Under the pieces are notes generated by a model. It saw only the letters and a program-made list of their open reading frames with translations. It ran no database searches and was not told the origin of the DNA. DNA of 6,549 nt, taken from positions 1 through 6,549 of the forward strand of contig JAJRTM010000110.1 of the NCBI GenBank assembly GCA_024278285.1, written 5' to 3'. Of the stretch, positions 1 to 6,290 are shown one piece after another (position 1 is the stretch's first letter; the number at the start of each line of letters is the position of its first letter). This DNA comes from Planctomycetota bacterium. GTDB taxonomy: Bacteria > Planctomycetota > Planctomycetia > Planctomycetales > Planctomycetaceae. A program made the translations under genes and the position numbers.

Positions 1-1413
1 AATATGGCGAATCATGGTTTTTCGGTGGCGGTTTATAACCGAACGACCAGCACCACGGATAATTTTGTGAATGAGTTGCCCAATCGTGATGAAGAGACGG
101 TGCATGCGGGGACTGCGGATCGGATTGATGGTTATCATGAATTAGAAGAGCTGGTCAAGAATTTGAAAACGCCTCGCCGGGTGATGATTATGGTGAAGGC
201 GGGCGGGCCGGTCGATGCGGTGATCGATCAACTCAAACCGCTTCTCGATAAAGGGGATATTATTATTGATGGCGGGAATTCGGAATATTCCGATACGAAC
301 CGTCGTTACGAAGCATTGAAGGCGGAAGGTTTTCGATTCCTCGGCACCGGCGTTTCCGGCGGCGAAGAAGGGGCTCTGAAGGGACCGAGTATTATGCCCG
401 GCGGAGACGAACAGGCATGGCCTTTTGTGAAAGAACTCTTCCAAACAATTTCTGCCAAAGTCGGTCCGAATAACGACATCCCCTGTTGTGAATGGGTGGG
501 AGAAGCGGGAGCCGGTCATTATGTGAAGATGGTACACAACGGCATCGAATATGGGGATATGCAGCTTATTTGTGAGGCGTATTATCTTCTCAAACATGCG
601 GTCGGTTTATCGAATCATGAGTTATATAAAGTCTTCGAGAAATGGAATCAGGAAGAACTGGAAAGTTATCTGATTGAAATCACGCGAGATATCTTTACCG
701 TCAAAGATCCTGAAACGGGTGATGATCTGGTTGATAAAATTCTCGATACCGCCAAGCAAAAGGGGACGGGCAAGTGGATGTCGCAGCATGCTCTCGATTT
801 GGGTGTGCCGACTACATTAATTACTGAAGCGGTTTATGCTCGTTGTCTTTCGGGACAAAAAGATGCGAGGGTGCGCGCTTCGCAAGTGTTGACCGGACCG
901 GAAGTGAAGTTCGAAGGCGACAAACAGCAATTCATTGATGATGTCAAATGGGCGCTGTATGCTTCCAAGCTCGTCAGTTATGCACAAGGTTATGTGCAAC
1001 TCGATGCGGCTGCGAAAGAGTTTGGCTGGAAACTCAATAATGGCAATATTGCGTTGCTGTGGCGAGGCGGCTGCATTATTAGATCGACTTTCCTGGAAGA
1101 TATTAAGGATGCGTTCGATAAACAGCCGGAACTTGAAAACCTGTTGTTGGATGATTTCTTTACCGAAGCGATCAACAAGGCACAACCAAGCTGGCGAAGA
1201 ATTGTAGCCACCGCAGCAACGCTCGGTTTGCCTGCACCTGGTTTCGGAGCCGCCCTTACTTATTATGATGGCTACCGGCAAGACCGACTGCCCGCAAACT
1301 TGCTGCAAGCTCAGCGAGATTACTTCGGCGCACACACCTACGAGCGGACCGACAAGCCACGCGGCGAAACCTTTCATACCGACTGGATTCGCGAACGGAA
1401 GTTGGAACAGTAG
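1..1413 (+). CDS. gnd: 6-phosphogluconate dehydrogenase, decarboxylating (5' partial)
   Basis: Oxidises 6-phosphogluconate to ribulose 5-phosphate and CO2 with NADP+, in the cytosolic oxidative pentose phosphate pathway. The reading frame is open from base 1, so the start codon and the Rossmann GxGxxG loop (about 20 residues by comparison with E. coli Gnd) lie outside the window. The ATG at 4-6 is internal. Visible family motifs, in order: NRT after the second strand (nt 37-45, NADP phosphate contact), MVKAG, IDGGN, GTGVSGGEEGALKGPSIMPGG-type substrate loop (nt 340-402), the catalytic block HYVKMVHNGIEYGD with the catalytic Lys at 526-528 and Glu at 547-549, KGTGKW (760-777), GGCIIR, and the C-terminal RDYFGAHTYER block (1315-1347) that reaches into the partner subunit. 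All catalytic residues appear intact. The stop codon TAG (1411-1413) is also the first three bases of a dispersed repeat. No other pentose phosphate gene is in the window. The identification is firm. Confidence 0.98.
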   Translation, partial: NMANHGFSVAVYNRTTSTTDNFVNELPNRDEETVHAGTADRIDGYHELEELVKNLKTPRRVMIMVKAGGPVDAVIDQLKPLLDKGDIIIDGGNSEYSDTNRRYEALKAEGFRFLGTGVSGGEEGALKGPSIMPGGDEQAWPFVKELFQTISAKVGPNNDIPCCEWVGEAGAGHYVKMVHNGIEYGDMQLICEAYYLLKHAVGLSNHELYKVFEKWNQEELESYLIEITRDIFTVKDPETGDDLVDKILDTAKQKGTGKWMSQHALDLGVPTTLITEAVYARCLSGQKDARVRASQVLTGPEVKFEGDKQQFIDDVKWALYASKLVSYAQGYVQLDAAAKEFGWKLNNGNIALLWRGGCIIRSTFLEDIKDAFDKQPELENLLLDDFFTEAINKAQPSWRRIVATAATLGLPAPGFGAALTYYDGYRQDRLPANLLQAQRDYFGAHTYERTDKPRGETFHTDWIRERKLEQ

Positions 1414-1444
1414 GCGTTAGGTAGTAGGCGTTAGGCGTTAAGAA
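1411..1444 (+). repeat. 34-bp dispersed repeat, copy 1 (TAGGCGTTAGG-type)
   Basis: Built from overlapping TAGGCGTTAG units: 1411-1420, 1425-1434 and a variant at 1432-1441. It matches 6024-6057 at 30 of 34 positions in the same orientation. Its first three bases serve as the gnd stop codon. Two copies are seen directly; that it is more widely dispersed in the genome is inference. Confidence 0.75.
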
Positions 1445-1446
1445 TT

Positions 1447-1485
1447 CAAGACAAACCTGGAGTGTTATGCTTCGGGTTTGTTTTG
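1447..1485 (+). terminator. Long hairpin after gnd, candidate intrinsic terminator
   Basis: Bases 1447-1461 pair with 1471-1485 over 15 positions, three of them G-U wobbles, leaving a 9-nt loop (GTGTTATGC). The core is ACAAACC against GGTTTGT. The 3' arm ends in GTTTTG and is followed by TGTG, so the U tract is short and partly inside the stem, which weakens the terminator reading. It begins 33 bp after the gnd stop and ends before the ribosome binding site of the macro-domain gene. It could terminate gnd transcription or act as an mRNA-stabilising 3' hairpin. Confidence 0.5.
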
Positions 1486-1490
1486 TGTGA

Positions 1491-1498
1491 AAGGGAGG
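1491..1498 (+). promoter_or_regulatory. Shine-Dalgarno site of the macro-domain gene
   Basis: AAGGGAGG lies 5 nt before TTG 1504 and 14 nt before ATG 1513. The spacing favours the TTG start. The upstream GTG at 1462 sits inside the loop of the preceding hairpin and has no comparable site before it. Confidence 0.6.
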
Positions 1499-1503
1499 TT
1501 TCC

Positions 1504-2043
1504 TTGCGAATTATGATCGAGAATTCGGTGCTGGAACTGGTCATTGGCGATATCACGGATGAAAAGACCGATGCGATTGTGAATGCGGCGAACAGTCAAC
1601 TGGCTGGCGGCGGCGGTGTCGATGGAGCGATTCATCGGGCGGCTGGGCCATCGATTATGCAGCAGACTCGTCAGAAATATCCCGAAGGCTGTCCGACTGG
1701 AGAAGCTGTCATTACCGAAGCGGGTCGGTTAAAAGCGAAGTACATCATCCATACCGTTGGCCCGGTCTGGCGCGGGGGACGGGAGGACGAAGACGTTTAT
1801 TTGCGAGCTGCTTATCGCAATTCTCTGGAACTTGCGGTAGAATATCGGTGCCAAAGCGTCGCGTTCCCTGCGATTTCTACAGGCGTGTATGGTTACCCAC
1901 TGGATCTGGCGAGCGAAGTCGCTCTTTCGGAAATTCGTCAATTCTTAAACGAACAAAGTGATCCCTTTCTGGTGCAATGCGTTCTGTTCAACGAAGGCAT
2001 CTTCGGTGCTTACAGCCGCGTGCTTGAACAATGGATGAGTTAA
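1504..2043 (+). CDS. Macro-domain protein, MacroD/YmdB type (ADP-ribosyl / O-acetyl-ADP-ribose hydrolase)
   Basis: A single macro domain fills the whole 179-residue protein, which is close in size to E. coli YmdB. Members of this class bind ADP-ribose and remove it from acidic side chains, or deacetylate O-acetyl-ADP-ribose, in the cytoplasm. Visible motifs, numbered from TTG 1504: GDIT (15-18), AIVNAAN (24-30), GGGGVDGAIHRAAG (35-48, with the MacroD-class Asp40), CPTGEAVIT (63-71), HTVGPVWRGG (83-92) and FPAISTGVYGYP (121-132, phosphate-binding loop and the active-site Tyr region). All signature residues appear present, so an active hydrolase is likely; the natural substrate is unknown. The start is not certain: TTG 1504 has the best-placed ribosome site, ATG 1513 is the conservative alternative, and GTG 1462 would add an atypical 14-residue N-terminus. 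The MOSC gene follows 19 bp downstream and probably shares its transcript. No ADP-ribosyltransferase partner is visible, so this does not look like a DarTG-like toxin-antitoxin pair. Confidence 0.93.
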   Translation: MRIMIENSVLELVIGDITDEKTDAIVNAANSQLAGGGGVDGAIHRAAGPSIMQQTRQKYPEGCPTGEAVITEAGRLKAKYIIHTVGPVWRGGREDEDVYLRAAYRNSLELAVEYRCQSVAFPAISTGVYGYPLDLASEVALSEIRQFLNEQSDPFLVQCVLFNEGIFGAYSRVLEQWMS

Positions 2044-2050
2044 TGGAGCA

Positions 2051-2054
2051 GAGG
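2051..2054 (+). promoter_or_regulatory. Shine-Dalgarno site of the MOSC gene
   Basis: GAGG, inside GGAGCAGAGG, lies 8 nt before GTG 2063 but only 2 nt before the in-frame TTG 2057. The spacing decides for the GTG start. Confidence 0.55.
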
Positions 2055-2062
2055 TATTGCCC

Positions 2063-2872
2063 GTGAACAGCCCGGCAAAGATTCAGTCTATCGATATCTA
2101 TCCGATGAAATCGTTGGATCCGCATTCGTTGCGAAGGGCAAACATTCTTTCCTGCGGTGCATTGCAAGGAGATCGTCGCTGGTCAATGGTCGATGAGCAG
2201 GGGAAATTTATCAATGGGAAAAGAACTCCTTTAATTCACAGTATAAGCAGCAGATTCGATGCGAGTTTCAACACGATCGAAATCGCTTTTCGAGATGGAA
2301 AGGTTGAATCTTCAAACGAGCCTCACCGGCAACAATTTGAACTTCCTGCAGAAAAAGAAAATCTTGAACAGAGCTTATCGAAACATTTTGGATATCCCGT
2401 ATTTATTCAGCAGGATACAAAGCAGGGGTTTCCGGATGATCTCGATTCCTCCGGTCCGACGTTGATTGGTTCTGCTTCACTTGAAATAATGACGCAGTGG
2501 TTTCCAGGGCTAACGGTGCCGGAATTAAAGAAGCGATTTCGTGCGAACATCATTCTTGAAACGACTGAGCCGTTCTGGGAAGATCGTTTGTTTGGGCCAC
2601 CCGGTTCTCCTCGGCGGTTTCGCATTGGCGATGTTGAACTGGTTGGCGTCAACCCTTGCCAGCGGTGTGTCGTTCCTTCCCGCAATTCTGTGACAGGAGA
2701 AGCTAGGCCCGGGTTTCAAAAAGAGTTTGCCCGGTTGCGGAAAGAATCACTGCCTGATGGTACTGCGAGGGAGCATTTTAATCACTATTATCGATTTGCA
2801 GTCAACACACGATTATCGCCTGAAAACAAGGGGGCATCTATATGTTGCGGCGACATTGTTGAGCTTCTGTAA
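2063..2872 (+). CDS. MOSC domain-containing protein with N-terminal MOSC beta barrel (YcbX/mARC type)
   Basis: About 269 residues in the two-part order of YcbX and the mitochondrial amidoxime reducing component: an N-terminal beta-barrel half (IDIYPMKSL near the start, then GDRRWSMVDEQGKFINGKR) and a C-terminal MOSC half (RFRANIILE, PFWEDRLFG, FRIGDVELVGVNPCQRCVVPSRN). The CQRC block sits at residues 199-202. Its second Cys (nt 2666-2668) corresponds to the cysteine that ligands molybdenum in mARC. Family knowledge therefore suggests a molybdenum-cofactor protein reducing N-hydroxylated compounds, or handling a Moco-bound sulfur. The exact substrate cannot be read from sequence. The tail FNHYYRFAVNTRL is typical of free-standing bacterial members. 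No C-terminal 2Fe-2S ferredoxin domain is present, unlike E. coli YcbX, so electrons must come from a separate protein. It is probably co-transcribed with the macro-domain gene 19 bp upstream. The alternative start is TTG 2057. Confidence 0.9.
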   Translation: MNSPAKIQSIDIYPMKSLDPHSLRRANILSCGALQGDRRWSMVDEQGKFINGKRTPLIHSISSRFDASFNTIEIAFRDGKVESSNEPHRQQFELPAEKENLEQSLSKHFGYPVFIQQDTKQGFPDDLDSSGPTLIGSASLEIMTQWFPGLTVPELKKRFRANIILETTEPFWEDRLFGPPGSPRRFRIGDVELVGVNPCQRCVVPSRNSVTGEARPGFQKEFARLRKESLPDGTAREHFNHYYRFAVNTRLSPENKGASICCGDIVELL

Positions 2873-2897
2873 GGTGAAATATGAACTTCAAACTCTC

Positions 2898-2969
2898 GTA
2901 GGGTGCGTCGTGACTCACCTTTGAGTATGATTAAAATGTAAGCAATTGGTGCGTTGCAACGCACTCTAC
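2898..2969. repeat. 72-bp palindromic intergenic repeat A (GTAGGGTGCG type)
   Basis: Two 22-bp arms, 2898-2919 and 2948-2969, are inverted copies of each other (17 of 22 positions) around a 28-bp A/T-rich centre. Each arm is itself palindromic: 2949-2964 reads GTGCGTTGCAACGCAC, a perfect 16-bp palindrome, while the left arm carries a decayed version. The outer ends are GTAGGGT and ACTCTAC. The design resembles a small non-autonomous element or a REP-like doublet. It ends 22 bp before the permease start, so it occupies that gene's 5' leader. A weak -10-like TAAAAT (2932-2937) lies in its centre without a good -35 box. Confidence 0.75.
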
Positions 2970-2991
2970 CAGATCACAGAAATAATAAACC

Positions 2992-4494
2992 ATGAGTACC
3001 ATCGAACTACCGGCTGATCGTCTTGATAAATTCAGCGACTGGATGAATCCGATTCTGGTTAAAGAGACTCGGCAGGCTTTGAAGAGCAGGCAATTTGTCG
3101 GGACGTTCATGCTGCTGTTGATTTCGAGTTGGCTGATTTGCATGATCGGCATTATTCTGTTCGGATCGCAAATTGAATTCGGCAGACCGAGTACAATTTT
3201 CTTTCAGTGGTTCTTCGGTGTGCTGAGTGTCGCGGTCGTAATCATCGTTCCGTTCAACTCATTTCGCAGCCTGTTGAGCGAACAGGATTCCGAAACCTAC
3301 GAGTTATTGAGCATTACGTCTCTTTCACCTCGGCAAATAGTCTGGGGAAAACTGCTGATTGCTGTTGTGCAGGTGCTTGTATTCTACTGCGCGATTTCTC
3401 CCTTTATTGCGTTCACATCGCTGCTGCAAGGGTTTGATCTGTTTCGCACAATCATTTTAATGACTTCGCTACTCGGCTTTTCGATTTTGCTTTCAATGTT
3501 CACACTCATGCTTAGTACGGTCGCAAGAAATAAGCAGTTTCAATCGCTGGCAACGCTGTTTATTTTCGGGGGATTGATGTGGGCAATTATAGTAACCCTT
3601 ATGTTTTCCTACGCAATTATGGATGAGGCCCTCACGACTAATTTCTACTGGGGATTGGCAATTAGCTGGGCGATTGGGATTTCGTACTTCTTTCTGTTTA
3701 ACCAGATTACGGTGGCCCAGTTGATGTTTGATGCGGGGAATAAATCGAGCGGAGTGCGGTTCATTGCAGTCATTCAGTTTGTCTTGCTATGGCTTATTGT
3801 AGCGGTCAGCTATTTACTGAACGGCAGCATTAGCGAAGATCTGTTTTGGGGAATGGCGTTTTTCTCGCTGGCTCATTGGGCTCTTTTCGGTTTCTTTATT
3901 TCAATGGAACGCGATTATCTTTCACGAAGAATTCGACGAGATTTATCAAAAAACTTTTTAACAAGGCTGATTTCGGTTCCTTTTATGCCAGGCGGAACTC
4001 GCGGATATCTGCTGTTGTTGATCAACATGACATTACTCGGCTTTCTTGTCGCGGTTTACTCGCCGATAGTCAGTGGAGGACCACGAGAGGGACTGCTGAC
4101 CCTTTTAGCAATTATTGCTTATGTGCTGTTTTATTACGGAATTGGATGTGCGGCAGGACGTTGGCTGTTGGGGAAATCTCAGGATCTGCGACCTGCTCAT
4201 GTCAGAACGATGCTGGTCGTGCTGTTTGCTTTTGCGATGATCATTCCTTACATCATTCTGTTCATGATGGGGCACTACGATTACTACCGGGACGGTTATC
4301 ATATTTTGTATATTACCAACCCGATTGCAACATTGAATGAGATTGATTCGAGCGGGCATACCAACGATACAATTTTGCCCTTGCTACTCATCGCAGCAAC
4401 CTTCGCGATTATTATTAACATCCCTGCGATGTTCAAAGCGACCAGAGAAATCGTTTCGCCGAACCGTCCTGTTAACGAAGAAATGGTGGAGTGA
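2992..4494 (+). CDS. ABC-2 type transporter permease, multi-spanning, no ATPase alongside
   Basis: A 500-residue polytopic inner-membrane protein. The N-terminus is cytoplasmic-like and carries NPILVKETRQALKSRQF (residues 19-35), a block I associate with planctomycete ABC-2 permeases. A conserved amphipathic segment SETYELLSITSLSPRQIVWGK (100-120) follows the second TM helix; it matches the coupling-helix region through which ABC-2 permeases contact their ATPase. By eye there are about 12 hydrophobic spans, near 36-57, 70-89, 121-145, 154-180, 186-210, 218-240, 260-285, 288-308, 341-363, 370-392, 405-430 and 464-486. That is about double the usual six of one ABC-2 subunit, so it may act as a fused or pseudo-dimeric permease. 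The substrate is unknown. No Walker-type ATPase gene is in the window, so its partner must be encoded elsewhere. ATG 2992 is the natural start but has no recognisable Shine-Dalgarno site. Palindromic repeats lie on both sides. Confidence 0.85.
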   Translation: MSTIELPADRLDKFSDWMNPILVKETRQALKSRQFVGTFMLLLISSWLICMIGIILFGSQIEFGRPSTIFFQWFFGVLSVAVVIIVPFNSFRSLLSEQDSETYELLSITSLSPRQIVWGKLLIAVVQVLVFYCAISPFIAFTSLLQGFDLFRTIILMTSLLGFSILLSMFTLMLSTVARNKQFQSLATLFIFGGLMWAIIVTLMFSYAIMDEALTTNFYWGLAISWAIGISYFFLFNQITVAQLMFDAGNKSSGVRFIAVIQFVLLWLIVAVSYLLNGSISEDLFWGMAFFSLAHWALFGFFISMERDYLSRRIRRDLSKNFLTRLISVPFMPGGTRGYLLLLINMTLLGFLVAVYSPIVSGGPREGLLTLLAIIAYVLFYYGIGCAAGRWLLGKSQDLRPAHVRTMLVVLFAFAMIIPYIILFMMGHYDYYRDGYHILYITNPIATLNEIDSSGHTNDTILPLLLIAATFAIIINIPAMFKATREIVSPNRPVNEEMVE

Positions 4495-4530
4495 TGAATT
4501 GAAGAATCGACGTAACTATTCAGCTGGGGT

Positions 4531-4608
4531 GTAGGGTCTGCTACCCGCGGACCACGATGGAAGGTGGATCCCTCTATTTCTGCGGTGGTCCGCAATAGCG
4601 GACCCTAC
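4531..4608. repeat. 78-bp palindromic intergenic repeat B (GTAGGGTCCGC type), possible bidirectional terminator
   Basis: The arms 4531-4555 and 4585-4608 are inverted copies around a 29-bp centre, with ends GTAGGGT and ACCCTAC. The right arm holds a perfect 7-bp stem (4587-4593 with 4598-4604) closed by the loop AATA. The left arm holds a matching stem (4535-4541 with 4547-4553) with one G-U pair. It shares end sequence and architecture with the repeat at 2898-2969, but the stem sequence differs. It lies between the convergent permease and der genes, so RNA from either strand would fold there. No U tract follows, so intrinsic termination is only a possibility. Confidence 0.75.
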
Positions 4609-4650
4609 GGACAACTTGAATTCCCGCAAAAGCCAAGTATCACTAAATAG

Positions 4651-6018
4651 TTACGAATCGACAGCTCTTTTCTCATCGTCTTCGCCATGCCGGGGGCGGA
4701 AGTAGAATTTCATGGGGACTTCGTTAAACGGAAGCTCTTCACGCAGGTAACCGGTGAAATATCGTTTCCAGCTGGGAGTGAACAGAATTGGCCGATTACA
4801 TTTGACGACGATTGTGGGTGGCTCGGTGCCAACTTGTGTTGCGTAGTAAATTTTGGGGCGTTTATTGCGGCTCATCGGTGGTGGATTTCGTTCCACGGCA
4901 TCTGCAACGATGCGATTTAACTTACCGGTTGAAACTCGCATTCGCGATTGCTTAAAAATTGTTTGAGCCAGGTTGAGCAGTTGGCGGATGTTCTTCCCTT
5001 CTGAAGCCGTGATGAAGGCGATCGGGACGTGTCTCATCGAGGCGAATGTTTTTATCAGATATTCTGCCCAGCGCTCGGAAGTCATTTCTCCATCAAGCCC
5101 CAGATCCCATTTATTGACAACGAAAATACATGGTTTGTAATGATGTTCAATTTCTTCGATCAGTTGTTTATCGACTTTTGAAATGGTTTTTGTGGCATCA
5201 AACAGCATGAAGACCACATCGGCCCGTCGGATACTTTTCTGGGCACGGACCAATCCATAAAACTCGACATCGTTCGCTAATGATTTTTTCTTGCGAACCC
5301 CTGGGGTATCAATCGCGATGAAAGGTTTTTCATCGAGTTCAAAACGGACATCGACACTGTCTCGCGTTGTTCCTGCAATCTCGCTGACGATCATGCGATC
5401 TGTTTCTACCAGCGAATTGATGAAGGTACTTTTCCCTACATTTCGGCGACCGACAATCGCGAGCTTCATTTCAGGATCGGCTGCCAGATCTTCGCCGTCG
5501 GCAAGTTCGTCATCATCAGCCGGAGGGAGTAGCTCAACAAGTTTCTGCATTAACTCCTTACGATGGCGATTCGCTTTCACGCTGGTCTGTAATATTTCTG
5601 CATCAGCCAGCCCAAAAAAGTTAGGGAGTTCCAGATCGGTTCGTTCCGATTCACATTTATTAACAACCAACAGTTTAGGGCGATCAATTTTGCGCAGCAT
5701 CTCTGCCACTTCCTGATCAAGTGGCGTGACCCCGGTTTGCACATCGGTCACAAAAATAATGATGGTTGCTTCTTCGAGCGCGATTTCAATTTGATGCTCG
5801 ACATCGTCGGTCAAGTTGTCGCTATCGACGATGCCGATGCCGCCGGTATCGACCAGCTCGAAATATCGATCCTGGTATTGAATCAATTGCACAACGCGAT
5901 CCCGCGTCACGCCGGCTGTGGGGTCAACGACAGAAATTAACTTCCCGGCGAGCCAGTTAAAAATAGAACTTTTCCCGACATTCGGGCGTCCGACAATAAC
6001 AACTTTAGGTACAGACAT
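4651..6018 (-). CDS. der: Ribosome biogenesis GTPase Der (EngA)
   Basis: A 455-residue protein with two tandem GTPase domains and a C-terminal KH-like domain; in bacteria it is an essential factor for maturation of the 50S subunit. Domain 1: P-loop GRPNVGKSS (10-18), G2 VTRD (37-40), G3 DTGG (57-60). An acidic linker (about 166-183, rich in D and E) joins it to domain 2: P-loop GRRNVGKST (190-198), G2 GTTRD (216-220), G3 DTPG (237-240), G4 NKWD (302-305), G5 TASEG (337-341). The KH-like domain runs from about 358 to 445 and includes KLNRIV and RPKIYYATQVG. Two features are odd: the G4 motif of domain 1 reads NKCE (120-123) where NKxD is expected, and its G5 region reads TSVKAN (145-150) where SA followed by a small residue is usual. 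Domain 2 is canonical. ATG 6018 gives the normal N-terminus, but the bases just before it belong to a dispersed repeat and contain no Shine-Dalgarno site. It is convergent with the permease gene. Confidence 0.97.
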   Translation of the reverse strand: MSVPKVVIVGRPNVGKSSIFNWLAGKLISVVDPTAGVTRDRVVQLIQYQDRYFELVDTGGIGIVDSDNLTDDVEHQIEIALEEATIIIFVTDVQTGVTPLDQEVAEMLRKIDRPKLLVVNKCESERTDLELPNFFGLADAEILQTSVKANRHRKELMQKLVELLPPADDDELADGEDLAADPEMKLAIVGRRNVGKSTFINSLVETDRMIVSEIAGTTRDSVDVRFELDEKPFIAIDTPGVRKKKSLANDVEFYGLVRAQKSIRRADVVFMLFDATKTISKVDKQLIEEIEHHYKPCIFVVNKWDLGLDGEMTSERWAEYLIKTFASMRHVPIAFITASEGKNIRQLLNLAQTIFKQSRMRVSTGKLNRIVADAVERNPPPMSRNKRPKIYYATQVGTEPPTIVVKCNRPILFTPSWKRYFTGYLREELPFNEVPMKFYFRPRHGEDDEKRAVDS

Positions 6019-6023
6019 ATAGG

Positions 6024-6057
6024 TAGGCGTCAGGTATTGGGCGTTAGGCGTTAGGAA
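6024..6057 (+). repeat. 34-bp dispersed repeat, copy 2 (TAGGCGTTAGG-type)
   Basis: Same sequence as 1411-1444 at 30 of 34 positions and in the same orientation on the + strand. It includes TAGGCGTTAGG at 6045-6055. It ends 5 bp before the der start codon and therefore replaces the region where a ribosome binding site would be expected on the - strand; there it reads CCTAACGCC, which is not Shine-Dalgarno-like. Confidence 0.75.
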
Positions 6058-6070
6058 AATGTTGCCCGGA

Positions 6071-6098
6071 GCGTCTCTTTATTCATCAAAGAGATCGC
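6071..6098 (-). other. Stem-loop in the putative der leader
   Basis: TCTCTTT (6074-6080) pairs perfectly with AAAGAGA (6088-6094) around a 7-nt loop. GCG (6071-6073) continues the stem with CGC (6096-6098) across a single bulged base, giving 10 bp in total. It begins 52 bp upstream of the der start codon. On the der strand it is not followed by a U tract, so it is more likely a leader structure than a terminator. Its function is unknown. Confidence 0.4.
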
Positions 6099-6290
6099 AT
6101 GTCAGGCACGGTTCAAACAGCAATGAGTCACAATACCAGAAAAATCCCAGAATGCGAGCAGGATTCGCGTGAGAATAAAAACTGAGCGACTCCGCTTTGC
6201 CCGCAATATCCCATTGAGCGGGTAGCCCATCCGCTTTTAGTGGTTGGGTTGCGCAGCAACAAGACGAATGCGCCATGTGGGTTCCACCTT

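Noticed and set aside
142..597. 151-codon - strand open frame inside gnd
   Set aside because: Antisense shadow of a fully conserved gnd segment; no family resemblance.
817..1377. 186-codon - strand open frame inside gnd
   Set aside because: Antisense to the conserved gnd C-terminal half; the conserved protein is clearly on the + strand.
1411..1444. Short repeats here and at 6024-6057 as a CRISPR array or att sites
   Set aside because: There are no regularly spaced unique spacers and no cas, integrase or tRNA gene. The 4.6 kb between them holds unrelated chromosomal genes on both strands.
1504..2872. Macro-domain gene as the antitoxin of a DarTG-like system or part of a defence island
   Set aside because: No ADP-ribosyltransferase, nuclease or other defence gene is adjacent; the neighbours are gnd and a MOSC protein.
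2932..2937. TAAAAT as the -10 box of a permease promoter
   Set aside because: The matching -35 position reads CGTGAC, a poor fit, and the bases lie in the centre of a palindromic repeat. Not strong enough to annotate.
3846..4340. 164-codon + strand open frame overlapping the permease
   Set aside because: Out-of-frame shadow of the membrane protein; no start signal and no family features.
4299..4595. 98-codon - strand open frame crossing the permease end and repeat B
   Set aside because: It runs through the palindromic repeat and antisense to the permease; no coding character.
5291..5716. 141-codon + strand open frame opposite der
   Set aside because: Serine-rich translation typical of an antisense frame; der is conserved across the same bases.
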